This document shows, one piece after another, positions 22,760 through 31,257 of a DNA stretch of 38,171 nt. The first letter of the stretch is position 1. Each line of letters starts with the position of its first letter. The notes under the pieces are model-generated. The model saw nothing but the letters and a program-made list of their open reading frames with translations. It ran no database searches and was not told the DNA's origin. Position numbers and translations under genes: made by a program. The stretch is from Syntrophobacterales bacterium (GTDB lineage Bacteria > Desulfobacterota > Desulfobaccia > Desulfobaccales > 0-14-0-80-60-11), in contig JAGVAH010000096.1 of NCBI GenBank assembly GCA_020060385.1, positions 1 to 38,171 on the forward strand. Reading direction: 5' to 3'.

Positions 22760-23380
22760 TAAGCCTGGTGAGATTTTCGCTGCCGCTTTTCGGGCCGAAT
22801 TTTTAAAAACATAGGTTCTTTATGTGAAAAATCAAGATGGAAAAAGCGGTTCTTTGGAAAGAAGGGGCTATGAACCTGAGGGACCAGCTCGAGAAAATTA
22901 GGTATTTTAACCTATTTTAATATAGGTATTTTTGCCGATAGTTTTTTCGGCTTTTTGCTCTATTATATGCCCATATTCATATTTCTATATGGATAAAATA
23001 CTGTGCATATCATTGTTTTTTAATAAGCCCAGATGGGCCCAAAATGATAAAATTTTTTATGGGTCTTATCGAGCCATGGGCCAGAACGCTTACCCCCGGT
23101 TTAAGGTGGGGAGACCGGCTTGGCTCCAGAAGGCTCCTTGGGCGCCGGGTCCATTGACAGCCGATGGGTTCTCATCACCAGGCCCTGAGACCAGGGCCGG
23201 GGTTAGAGGTCGCGGCCCAACGGTAGAACCTAAAAGGGCAGAAGGGTCTGTTTCTTCCCCGGCGATGGAGCAGTGCTCGGCGGGGGAAGTAGAGAGACGA
23301 TCCGCCGCTAGGTTGGCTGAGTGTCAATCAAGGTGGAGAGCAGATTGTCAAACATAGGGCTTAAAAGGAGAAGGCTGCAA
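22760..23380. other. AT-rich divergent control region and leader
   Basis: This region separates the NosL operon (-) from the coiled-coil/oxidase genes (+). From ~22790 to ~23060 it is strikingly AT-rich. It contains direct repeats TAGGTATTTT at 22899-22908 and 22923-22932 (24-base period) and GGTTCTTT at 22814-22821 and 22848-22855. A small hairpin GCCGA/TCGGC followed by five T lies at 22934-22956. The segment 23080-23370 is GC-rich, with no convincing gene and no riboswitch I recognise. Confidence 0.55.
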
Positions 23381-23821
23381 ATGAAATGGCTTGGAATAAT
23401 GTTCATGGCCGCGCTGCTGGCAATGGCTCCGGGTTACGGGAGCGCGCAGCAGTCAAAGGATAAGTCGCCGGCTACCCAGCCCCAGAGCCAGCAAGTCAAG
23501 GGCGAAGGGGTGGGGGCGGCAAGAATTTACACCCCAGCGGAAAGACAGTCCTATGAAAAACAGACGGCCCAGGAATTGGAGGCAATCCAGCAACAAATTG
23601 CGGACTTGAGAGTTAAAGCCACCACCGGGTCGCCGCAAATGAAACGCCTGCTTATCCAGACCGCGAATAGCCTGCAGTTGCAGAAGACCGCGGCCAGATA
23701 TCAATTAACCGCCTTGGAAAAAGCCTCTGAAAAGGACTGGGCCCAGCAAAAAGTCGAGCTGGATAAGGCCTTGGCGGATTTGAGAAAGGCATGCGAAACA
23801 AATACAACATCCCGCAAATAA
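23381..23821 (+). CDS. periplasmic coiled-coil protein, unknown function
   Basis: A 146-aa protein with a clear signal peptide (MKWLGIMFMAALLAMAPGYG, cleavage near SA-QQ). A Gln/Ser/Lys-rich linker precedes a long helical, coiled-coil-prone segment (residues ~55-140: SYEKQTAQELEAIQQQIADL and later LEKASEKDWAQQKVELDKAL). GGAG precedes the ATG. It lies 163 bp upstream of the multicopper oxidase gene and may be co-transcribed with it. I do not recognise the family. A structural or chaperone-like role in the periplasm is possible. Confidence 0.75.
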   Translation: MKWLGIMFMAALLAMAPGYGSAQQSKDKSPATQPQSQQVKGEGVGAARIYTPAERQSYEKQTAQELEAIQQQIADLRVKATTGSPQMKRLLIQTANSLQLQKTAARYQLTALEKASEKDWAQQKVELDKALADLRKACETNTTSRK

Positions 23822-23984
23822 TGCCGGGCCATTCCGGAAAGTGCCGGATTTAACTGGACTTGATTGTCAGGGGAAAGGGGCGTGGCGAGGCGCCGCCAGT
23901 TTAGATTAGCCTCGGTAAGGCATTAACTTGCGGTGTCGGCCACAAAACACGGTTTATTTATCCGCACATCGAGGAGGGGAACAA

Positions 23985-26918
23985 ATGAGAAAGTTGAGAT
24001 GCATATTGCTAATGGGGTTGGCATGCATGGTGGCGGTCCTGCCAGGGGGGGGCAACCTGGCCTTTGGCAATACCGGGCCTGCTGGGGTGACTTTTTACGC
24101 CAATAGCCCTTCCGGCATCAGCCCACTCGGCAGCAACACCGGCACGGCGCTAAGGAAATTCGTCGACTCCCTGCCGGGTTTATCCGCAGATGGCGGCGTC
24201 ACCGGCGCCAACAACTTGGGACAGTATATTCCCCTAGCCGTCAAGGATACAACCACGTACCCGGGGAGCGATTATTACAAGATCGGCGTAGTCGATTATA
24301 CGAAAAAGGTGCATACGGATCTGCCCAAAGCCACCAAATTCCGGGGATATGTTGACCTCGCCACCGGTGGGACGCCTGTGCCCCAATATTTGGGACCCGT
24401 GATTGTGGCCGAAAGGGACCGGCCGGTGCGGATCTTGATGACCAATCAACTGGCCCCGACCCCTGGGGGCAAGCTCATGCTCCCGGTGGACATCACCCTC
24501 ATGGGGGCTGGGACGGGGCCCCTGGGCGCGCCTGCCGGTTATTACACCGAGAACCGCATCTCCACCCATCTCCATGGCGCATTTACGCCCTGGATCAGTG
24601 ATGGAACGCCACACCAATGGTATACCCCCAACGGAGAAACGAGCGCCTACCTTAAGGGGGCGAGTTTCCATAACGTACCCGACATGCCGGACCCGGGGGC
24701 AGGTAAGCAGACCATTTATTATACCAACCAGCAGAGCGGCCGCTTGATGTTTTACCACGACCACGCGGTGGCCATCACCCGCCTCAACGTTTATGCCGGC
24801 ATGGCTGCGGGTTACCTGATCCACGACCCGGTGGAGGACGATTTGATTGACGGCACCAATAATACGGGCGTCAATCCGGGTCTCCAAAAAATCATTCCTG
24901 ACAACGGCGGCGGGGTTTACAAATGGGGTATTCCTTTAGTTATTCAGGACAAAGGCTTTGTACCCCAAGACGTGCTCACCGTCCAGGATACCAAGTGGAA
25001 TTCAGCCTGGGGGACTTACGGCGACCTCTGGTACCCCCACATCTATGAGACGAACCAGAGCCTGACCGATCCCTCCGGGATGAACCCTTACGGCCGTTGG
25101 GACTTTGGCCCCTGGGTGCAGCCCAACATCTTGGCGCCCTTCGAGGAGGCACCCAAGTTGATGGCTGCTTTACCGCTGCCGGGGACGGACGTGAATCATC
25201 CCGAGAATTACCTCACCAGCACCGTGCCCGAAGCCTTCATGGACATCATGATGGTCAACGGCACCGTTTACCCCTACCTGAACGTGGAACCCAAGGCCTA
25301 CCGGTTCCGGATCCTCAATGCCTGTAACGACCGTTTTCTCAACCTGCAGTTGTACATGGACGCCTCGGGCGGCGGCTCCGGCGCCACGGCCACTGCAGTA
25401 CTTAATCCAGCCGGATATCTTCAGGTGATAAATGTTACAAACGGCGGCGCCCGTTATAGTCAGGCTCCCGGGGTCAACATCACCGGCGGCGGCGGTTTCG
25501 GCGCTATGGCTACCGCGGTAGTTTCAGGCGGACGGGTTATCGGCGTCTATCTTACCAACCCCGGCAGCGGTTATACCTCCCCTCCCACCGTCACCATTGG
25601 CGCCACCACGGAAGTCAGCATGGTGCAGGCGGTCCCCAATGGGAGCTACCCTCCCACTTGGCCCAAGGACGGCAGGGATGGCGGCGTGCCGGATCCCTTC
25701 AGCGCAGGACCCAAGTTCATCCAGATCGGCAACGAAGGGGGCATCCTGCCCGGGGTGACGGTGCGGGACAACCAGCCGATTAACTATGACTATGACCGGG
25801 GCAGCGCCACCTTTGGCAACGTCTTGAACAATGAGGGAATAGACCCCGCAGTTAAAGGCGTTACGGTCTTTCTGGGACCCGCGGAGCGGGCCGATGTCAT
25901 CGTGGACTTTTCCAGCGTGGCGCCGGGCACCAACGTCATTCTCTATAACGACGCGCCCGGGCCCGTGCCGGGCTTCCAACCCCGCTACGACTACTACACG
26001 GGCAACCCGGACCTGACCAGTACGGGCGGCGCCCCTCAGACCCAGGTGGGGGTTGGTCCCAACACCAGGACCGTCATGCAATTCCGGGTCAACGGAACTC
26101 CCGCCGCCACCTATAATCTGGCCGCGTTGGAAGCGGCCTTGCCCAACGCTTACGTGCTGTCCCAGCCCCCGCCCATCGTTCCGCAAACCTATTATCCGGG
26201 GGCCTATCATTCCAACGTCGACTATCATGCGAAAATCAATGACACTTCCCTGACCTATATCCCGGTCGGGAAAACTGCAGCAACGGTCCTGCAGGCGGGA
26301 CAGAAGGCCATAACCGAAATTTTTGAGCAATATGGCCGGTTGCAGGCCCGCCTGGGCTATGAGATCTTCGATCCCACCGCGAATCCGGCCAGATCCAATG
26401 GCGTCGGTTTCGCTTACATCGATCCGCCTGCAGAGAAATTTTTTAGAGGCGAGGTCCAGCTGTGGAAGATTACCCATAACGGTGTGGACACCCATCCCAT
26501 CCACATCCACCTTAACAATGCCCAGATCATCAACCGGGTTGGCTGGGACGGGGTGATCAAACCTCCCGAGCCCTACGAGAGGGGCTGGAAGGAAACCATC
26601 CGCATGAACCCGTTGGAATCCATCTTTATCGCCCAGAAGGCCGATTTGCCCACTCTTCCCTTCAGGGTTCCACGCAGCCGCCGGCCTCTTAACCCCGCGC
26701 GGGCACTGGGTGACACGGAAGGATTTACCAACATCAACCCCTTGACCGGACAACCCCTTGCCCCAACTCCTACGGTTAACATCATGGCTGACTTCGGCCA
26801 TGAGTACGTGTGGCACTGTCACATCCTGGCGCATGAAGAGAACGACATGATGCGGGCCCTGGTGGTGAGGGGGGTGTTTGATGTTGGATCTTTGGATTTG
26901 CTTCTGCTGAATAATTGA
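23985..26918 (+). CDS. exported multicopper oxidase, CotA/bilirubin-oxidase type, with inserted Gly-rich domain
   Basis: A 977-aa exported oxidase; an ideal GAGGAGGGG ribosome site supports the ATG at 23985, which begins a Sec-type signal peptide. All four copper motifs are present: HLHG (His195, His197), HDH (His258, His260), HPIHIH (His837, His840, His842) and HCHILAHEENDMM (His944, Cys945, His946, His950, axial Met955). YHDHAVAITRLNVYAGMAAGYLI is typical of the CotA/bilirubin-oxidase subgroup. It is far longer than the usual ~500-600 aa. Residues ~460-545 form a Gly-rich repeat module (GSGATATAV, VTNGGARYSQAP, NPGSGYTSPP) inserted between cupredoxin parts. Plausible substrates are Cu(I), Mn(II) or phenolics; the cus/nosL context favours copper handling. 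Confidence 0.93.
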   Translation: MRKLRCILLMGLACMVAVLPGGGNLAFGNTGPAGVTFYANSPSGISPLGSNTGTALRKFVDSLPGLSADGGVTGANNLGQYIPLAVKDTTTYPGSDYYKIGVVDYTKKVHTDLPKATKFRGYVDLATGGTPVPQYLGPVIVAERDRPVRILMTNQLAPTPGGKLMLPVDITLMGAGTGPLGAPAGYYTENRISTHLHGAFTPWISDGTPHQWYTPNGETSAYLKGASFHNVPDMPDPGAGKQTIYYTNQQSGRLMFYHDHAVAITRLNVYAGMAAGYLIHDPVEDDLIDGTNNTGVNPGLQKIIPDNGGGVYKWGIPLVIQDKGFVPQDVLTVQDTKWNSAWGTYGDLWYPHIYETNQSLTDPSGMNPYGRWDFGPWVQPNILAPFEEAPKLMAALPLPGTDVNHPENYLTSTVPEAFMDIMMVNGTVYPYLNVEPKAYRFRILNACNDRFLNLQLYMDASGGGSGATATAVLNPAGYLQVINVTNGGARYSQAPGVNITGGGGFGAMATAVVSGGRVIGVYLTNPGSGYTSPPTVTIGATTEVSMVQAVPNGSYPPTWPKDGRDGGVPDPFSAGPKFIQIGNEGGILPGVTVRDNQPINYDYDRGSATFGNVLNNEGIDPAVKGVTVFLGPAERADVIVDFSSVAPGTNVILYNDAPGPVPGFQPRYDYYTGNPDLTSTGGAPQTQVGVGPNTRTVMQFRVNGTPAATYNLAALEAALPNAYVLSQPPPIVPQTYYPGAYHSNVDYHAKINDTSLTYIPVGKTAATVLQAGQKAITEIFEQYGRLQARLGYEIFDPTANPARSNGVGFAYIDPPAEKFFRGEVQLWKITHNGVDTHPIHIHLNNAQIINRVGWDGVIKPPEPYERGWKETIRMNPLESIFIAQKADLPTLPFRVPRSRRPLNPARALGDTEGFTNINPLTGQPLAPTPTVNIMADFGHEYVWHCHILAHEENDMMRALVVRGVFDVGSLDLLLLNN

Positions 26919-27010
26919 TGGCGGGAGCAAAAATAGATGTTCAGGGGCTGAAACCCGGGAAGTTCTTCTGGGTATCGACCCGGTGATCGAGCTCCAATAG
27001 GTGCAACCAT

Positions 27011-27046
27011 CAGAGATCCTGGCCCAGCCAGGATCTCTGCTTTTTT
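27011..27046 (+). terminator. Rho-independent terminator after multicopper oxidase
   Basis: A perfect 12-bp stem CAGAGATCCTGG / CCAGGATCTCTG with loop CCCAG is followed by C and six T. It lies 93 bp after the oxidase stop codon. It also separates the oxidase from the convergent channel operon. Confidence 0.93.
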
Positions 27047-27180
27047 AGGGGCTGAAGCGCTGCTGACCGCTATCCTCCAGGCGCTTAGGGACCTTGTCGC
27101 ATTATATCCCTGCGGCTAACGTTCCTTTAGGATCTGTGCCTCCGGCCCCGAGGGTTTCCCAGAATCATGGCCGCGGCGCA

Positions 27181-27714
27181 TTACTCCCTGGCCCCGGGGT
27201 CTTGCCGGCGCTGTCTGCGGAGATGGAAGCAAAGCCAGGCCGACTCCGGGGCAATGAGGGCCAGCCGGAAGAACCGGGGACGGCAGAATTCCGGGTGGCG
27301 GCCAAATATGGTCAACATTGCCCGGGCCAATCGCAGTCTGGCCCCCAACTCGCCGTGGCTCCTGCAGATTTTCTCCATGCCGGCGACATAGCGGGACAAT
27401 TCCACCTCCAGGGGTGGCGGCACCCGGCTGCATAAGCCCCGGCCCTTAAGGGCCAACCTTCTGGCCAGGCGGTCTTTAACCATCAGGAGCCCGGGGTCCA
27501 GGGGTTGTTCCAGCAGCCGCCTGGCTGCCCGCAATATTCCCTGATCGTCTGCAGCTTGCAGCTGCTGCGCCTGCTGGCGGAACTCCTGGCAGTCGCGGTG
27601 CAGCCTTTCCCGGGCCGCGGCCAGCCTGCCCTCCTGGGCCTGCCAGCGGCGGTAGGCTGCCCTCATGGTGTTTTGATGCCAAATATACCGGGCAATTTGG
27701 GAATAAATGCTCAT
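27181..27714 (-). CDS. unknown Arg-rich helical protein, third gene of MotAB/ZorAB-like operon
   Basis: A 177-aa protein with no signal peptide or membrane helix, strongly basic and largely helical (RRWQAQEGRLAAARERLHRD and AGMEKICRSHGELGARLRLA). Its ATG overlaps the stop of the OmpA-like gene (ATGA), so it is translationally coupled to the channel proteins. I do not recognise a family. Its position suggests a cytoplasmic partner or effector of the channel complex, but nothing in the sequence identifies an enzymatic site. Confidence 0.7.
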   Translation of the reverse strand: MSIYSQIARYIWHQNTMRAAYRRWQAQEGRLAAARERLHRDCQEFRQQAQQLQAADDQGILRAARRLLEQPLDPGLLMVKDRLARRLALKGRGLCSRVPPPLEVELSRYVAGMEKICRSHGELGARLRLARAMLTIFGRHPEFCRPRFFRLALIAPESAWLCFHLRRQRRQDPGARE

Positions 27715-28622
27715 GGTCCCGGCTTGGCGGCCCGTTCCTCCATGAGCGCGGCCACGTCTATCTTCAAAACCAGGCTGACCCGGCGATACTGCCGGTAGAT
27801 CTCCTCAGGATTCTCTCCCGGGGCCAGAAAGCGTTCCTGGCCCTTGACCCCCAGGCCCGTCACCCGCAAGTAACGGCCCAGGCCGGGTGCGGCCTTCTCC
27901 AACAGGGCGGCCACCGTGGCGGCCCGCAAGGCGGACAATTCGCTGTTGTTGCGGGGAGGCGCGGCGTTCTGCAACTCCCGGGGGTCCGCGGTGCCGTTGA
28001 TGGTAATGAAGAATTTCTTTTTTTGCCGCAGCTCATAAAGGATCGGCGCCAACACCTCCAGGCGCTGTTTATCAAAGGGGGACAATTCATATTTCATGGT
28101 GGCGAAAGTTACCCGGGGTTGGCCCTGAATTTCGATCTCCTTCTCGTTTTTATGGGGGATGACCAGCATTTTCTTTTTGGCGAGTTTCCCCTGTAATAAC
28201 TTAAGCAGTTCCTCCCAATCCTTTAAGCCGATGTCCTTGAGCGCGGCTTTTTCCTGGGTTAATTGCGCCACCTGGCCGTTGAGGTCCAGATTGTGGGCCC
28301 GCAAGAGTCCGGCCTGGGCCTCGAGATTCTTCTTGCTCTCCTCCAACTGGGAAATCTTGCCGGTAAGATCCTGGTTGACCAGGCCCTGCTGGCGCAGTTT
28401 TGCCGCCAGACCCCGGTTAATCTCCTGCAGGCGCTGATTATTGGCGGACATGGAGGCTATTTGGGCCCCCAGGTCCTGGGTCTTCTTCTCCAGGTTCTCC
28501 ACCTTCTGCGGCCAGTTGGCGGCAAACCAGAGGAGGAGCAGGAAGGCCAGGGTAAAGCCGAAGATGTCCACCAGCCCCGGCCAGGCCGGGTTTTCCGCAT
28601 CTTCCCGTCGACGCCAGGCCAT
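27711..28622 (-). CDS. MotB/ZorB-like protein: one TM, coiled coil, OmpA-like domain
   Basis: A 303-aa inner-membrane protein. An N-terminal helix (GLVDIFGFTLAFLLLLWFAA) keeps Asp19 where MotB and ZorB have their proton-binding Asp. A periplasmic coiled coil follows (~35-125), then a C-terminal OmpA/MotB-type peptidoglycan-binding domain (~155-300) with VTFATMKYELSPFDKQRLEVL, FITINGTADP, NNSELSALRAATVAALL and the VSLVLKID strand. Such proteins form the plug and anchor of proton-driven stator motors. GGAGGG precedes the ATG. It lies 14 bp after the MotA/TolQ-like gene, its probable partner. Confidence 0.85.
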   Translation of the reverse strand: MAWRRREDAENPAWPGLVDIFGFTLAFLLLLWFAANWPQKVENLEKKTQDLGAQIASMSANNQRLQEINRGLAAKLRQQGLVNQDLTGKISQLEESKKNLEAQAGLLRAHNLDLNGQVAQLTQEKAALKDIGLKDWEELLKLLQGKLAKKKMLVIPHKNEKEIEIQGQPRVTFATMKYELSPFDKQRLEVLAPILYELRQKKKFFITINGTADPRELQNAAPPRNNSELSALRAATVAALLEKAAPGLGRYLRVTGLGVKGQERFLAPGENPEEIYRQYRRVSLVLKIDVAALMEERAAKPGP

Positions 28623-28636
28623 AGAGTCTTCCCTCC

Positions 28637-29611
28637 TTAACCGAAATAACGGCGGAAAAAGCCGGATTTTTTGGCACTGCGCCCATCCCTGGCCTGGGAT
28701 TCCTTCCGGGTTTTCCCGGGCAGGCCCCCTTCCAGCAAATCCTCGTCCATCTTTTCGCCCGGGGCGGGCCGCAGTTCGAAATAGCCCTGTTCCAGGCGCT
28801 GGCTCAAAAGCTCAATCTTGGCCTCCTGGGCGCGCAGGAGTGGCACCAATGCCTGGTCCTCTTCCTGGCGGTGGAGCAGGGCCTCGCCCACCACTGCCCG
28901 GATGGCTTCCCCCAATTCCCGCATTTCCTGGAGCAGGTCGTTGATTCTTCCTTGATAACGCTCATAAATCTCATCGCCCCATTCCTTGAACCTTTCCCCC
29001 ACCTTTTCCAGGGCCGCCAGCAGCTGGGGGTCCGCGCCCCCCAGCTGGTCGGCCCGCAAACGCCCCAAAACCCTGGAGGCCAGCAAAAGAAGCTGGTCGC
29101 CCTTGTGCCGGTACCAGGAGTAGCTGAGAAAGATGGCCACGGCCAGGCCGATGGCAAAGGCGTTGATGGGATAGATGTTTTTAATGAGGTCTGCCTTAAA
29201 TTGGCTGAGGCTGTCCATCCTTTGGAGGGCCAGGGCCAGCATGGTGACGGTGCCCAGCAGGCCGATGAGGACCGCCAGGTAGCTCAGGGACCGCAAGGTG
29301 AGGATGGGACTCTCCACTTCGGCCGCCAGGTAGTCCAGGGCCGGCGGCACCGCCCCGGCCCGGGCCGTCCCCTTGGCGGAGGACAATACGGAATTGAGGA
29401 CATACCGGGTGGGATGCGGGTAAAAGCGCACCTCTTCTTTGCTGAGCTCATTGATATTGCGTTCCAATTCCCGCCAATGCTCGAATTGGCGCATTATCAC
29501 GAGGATCCGGCGGCGCACCAGGAAAAAGGGAATAAAGACGAAAAGGAACAAGAGGGAAACAAAGCCTGCCTGCCAGAGGTTGCTTTGGGCCCAGACCCAA
29601 ACGGTATTCAT
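28637..29611 (-). CDS. MotA/TolQ/ExbB-family proton channel protein
   Basis: A 324-aa inner-membrane protein with three helices (about residues 11-32, 107-129, 147-167). TM2 has IGLLGTVTMLALAL and TM3 has NAFAIGLAVAIFLSYSWY, both typical of MotA/TolQ/ExbB channels. A long cytoplasmic tail (~170-324) is helical and coiled-coil-prone, as in ZorA. It is the first gene of a three-gene operon, with AAGGGGG seven bases before the ATG. It should form a pentameric ring around the MotB-like partner and use the proton gradient. Which cargo it drives is unknown: neither TolR/TonB nor zorC/D/E genes are present nearby. Confidence 0.85.
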   Translation of the reverse strand: MNTVWVWAQSNLWQAGFVSLLFLFVFIPFFLVRRRILVIMRQFEHWRELERNINELSKEEVRFYPHPTRYVLNSVLSSAKGTARAGAVPPALDYLAAEVESPILTLRSLSYLAVLIGLLGTVTMLALALQRMDSLSQFKADLIKNIYPINAFAIGLAVAIFLSYSWYRHKGDQLLLLASRVLGRLRADQLGGADPQLLAALEKVGERFKEWGDEIYERYQGRINDLLQEMRELGEAIRAVVGEALLHRQEEDQALVPLLRAQEAKIELLSQRLEQGYFELRPAPGEKMDEDLLEGGLPGKTRKESQARDGRSAKKSGFFRRYFG

Positions 29612-29967
29612 AGAAAACCCCCTTAAGAGTGCCAGACTGCCATAATTATCTGCATGTCGACTTGACCAGAAAGCCCCTGAGATCTTAGAGCAGGCCGGCA
29701 GGAGAAGGGTTAAACGCGCCTTAATTTTTTATGGGGCAGAGGAGTGCCAGGGACATGGACCAGCCTGGTTCGTTTACCCTTGATGGTGAGGATGCTCCTT
29801 AATTTTAAAACCCCGGGGGGAAGAATGTCAATGGCCCTCCTCCCTGCCATTATCCGGCGGGCTGGGAAATCGCGGCTATAATGATTGAAGTCTCGGGTAC
29901 ATTCCCTATATGATCAGAGAGGAACCCAGGCACTGATTCTTGGTTAAGGGAGAAAAATCACCGACTC
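29612..29967. other. 356-bp divergent gap, channel operon / sugar ABC operon
   Basis: It must contain promoters for both directions. TATAAT at 29877-29882 is a possible -10 box for the sugar operon, but no good -35 lies 16-18 bases before it. No gene, operator repeat or RNA family is recognisable. Confidence 0.4.
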
Positions 29968-31257
29968 ATGGGGCTGTTTGGGGTGCGCATCATTCTCTGC
30001 TGTTGGCTGGCCCTGGTCTTGTCGGCCTGCGAGGCCGCGCCGCCGGCAGGAGTCATCTCCCTGGTCATGGCCGGGGGCTCGGGTCCGGAAGAAGCCTTCG
30101 CCAGGGAGCAGCTTACGGAATTCCACCGCCTCCACCCCCACCTCCGGGTCGCTTACCAGTCCACCCCCTCATCCGCCAGCGACCGGCACACCCTTTATGT
30201 GACCTGGCTGTCGTCCCACTCTCCGGAGATCGACGTCCTTAATCTGGATGTCATCTGGGTGCCGGAGTTCGCGGCCGCGGGCTGGCTTCTGCCGCTGGAT
30301 GCCAGGGTAACAGGTGCAGGGCTCCCCCTGGATGAATTCCTGCCCGCGGGACTGGCCTGCAGCCGCTATCAAGGCAGGCTCCATGCCCTCCCCTGGTTTG
30401 CCGACGCCGGTCTGTTGTACTACCGGCAAGACCTGTACGGAGCCGCAGGGTTGGACCCGCCCCGGACTTTTGCCGACCTTCTCAAGGTGCGGGGCCTGAA
30501 AAAACGGTTTGGCCGGCCCTACGGCTTTCTATTCCCGGGACAGACCTACGAAGGGCTGGTCTGCGTGGTCCTGGAATGCATGTGGAGCAATGGCGGCGGC
30601 ATTTTTGACGCGGCCGGACGCCTGACCCTGGACCAGCCCCGGAACCGGGAAGTTTTGCAAGCCCTGGTCAACCTGATTTATCAGGAAGAAGTCTCCCCCC
30701 TGGCCGTGGCCACCTTCCAGGAGGAGGACTGCCGCCATGCCTTTGAGCAGGGTTATGCCGTGCTGATGCGCAACTGGCCGTATGCCTATCCCCTGCTCAA
30801 CCAGGCCGGTTCCCGGGTGGCGGGGAAGTTCGGCGTTCTCCCCCTGGTGCATGGCCCGGAGGGGAGATCTGTCTCCTGTTTCGGGGGCGGCTGCCTGGGG
30901 ATCAACGCCTTTTCCCGGCGCCCGGACGCGGCCTGGGAACTGGTGCGCTTTCTCCTGACCCGGAAAAATTTGAAGCAGAGGGCCCAGAAGCTGGGGATGC
31001 TGCCGCCCCTGAGGAGCCTCTATGACGATCCGGACCTGGCGGCCCAATTTCCTTACCTAAAAAGCTTGAAAGAGGTTTTTATCCAGGCCCGGCCCCGGCC
31101 CATTACCCCCCTGTACAGCTTCATCAGCCACATCCTGCAGGTGCATTTTTCCCGGGCCCTGACCCGCCAGGAGACCCCCCGGGAGGCCCTGGAGCGGGGT
31201 CAGGCCGAGATCGCCGGGGTGCTCCGGCGTTTCGGCCAAGAAGGAGCAGCAAAGTGA
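29968..31257 (+). CDS. sugar ABC transporter substrate-binding lipoprotein (CUT1)
   Basis: A 429-aa extracytoplasmic solute-binding protein of the MalE/UgpB type. A lipoprotein signal ends at LSAC (Cys21). The fold markers SLVMAGGSGPEEAFAREQL, EIDVLNLDVIWVPEFAAAGWL and LPWFADAGLLYYRQDLY are typical of CUT1 binding proteins. It captures a sugar or glycerol-phosphate-like ligand for the two permeases that follow. The ATG at 29968 begins the signal, but the GGGAG is some 15 bases upstream, so a GTG at 29983 is an alternative. It overlaps the next gene (GTGA). The ligand cannot be named. Confidence 0.88.
   Translation: MGLFGVRIILCCWLALVLSACEAAPPAGVISLVMAGGSGPEEAFAREQLTEFHRLHPHLRVAYQSTPSSASDRHTLYVTWLSSHSPEIDVLNLDVIWVPEFAAAGWLLPLDARVTGAGLPLDEFLPAGLACSRYQGRLHALPWFADAGLLYYRQDLYGAAGLDPPRTFADLLKVRGLKKRFGRPYGFLFPGQTYEGLVCVVLECMWSNGGGIFDAAGRLTLDQPRNREVLQALVNLIYQEEVSPLAVATFQEEDCRHAFEQGYAVLMRNWPYAYPLLNQAGSRVAGKFGVLPLVHGPEGRSVSCFGGGCLGINAFSRRPDAAWELVRFLLTRKNLKQRAQKLGMLPPLRSLYDDPDLAAQFPYLKSLKEVFIQARPRPITPLYSFISHILQVHFSRALTRQETPREALERGQAEIAGVLRRFGQEGAAK

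Noticed and set aside
22932-23357. 141-aa open frame in the divergent NosL/oxidase region
   Set aside because: Begins in AT-rich control DNA, has no good ribosome site, and shows abrupt composition change and no motif; it ends just before a clearly signalled gene.
23080-23370. Riboswitch or structured RNA upstream of the coiled-coil gene
   Set aside because: GC-rich with several possible stems, but I cannot match it to cobalamin, c-di-GMP or other consensus; a covariance-model search would be decisive.
27711-29611. Complete Zorya defence system
   Set aside because: Only ZorA/ZorB-like parts are present; no zorC, zorD or zorE lies in the window, so the name is not justified.
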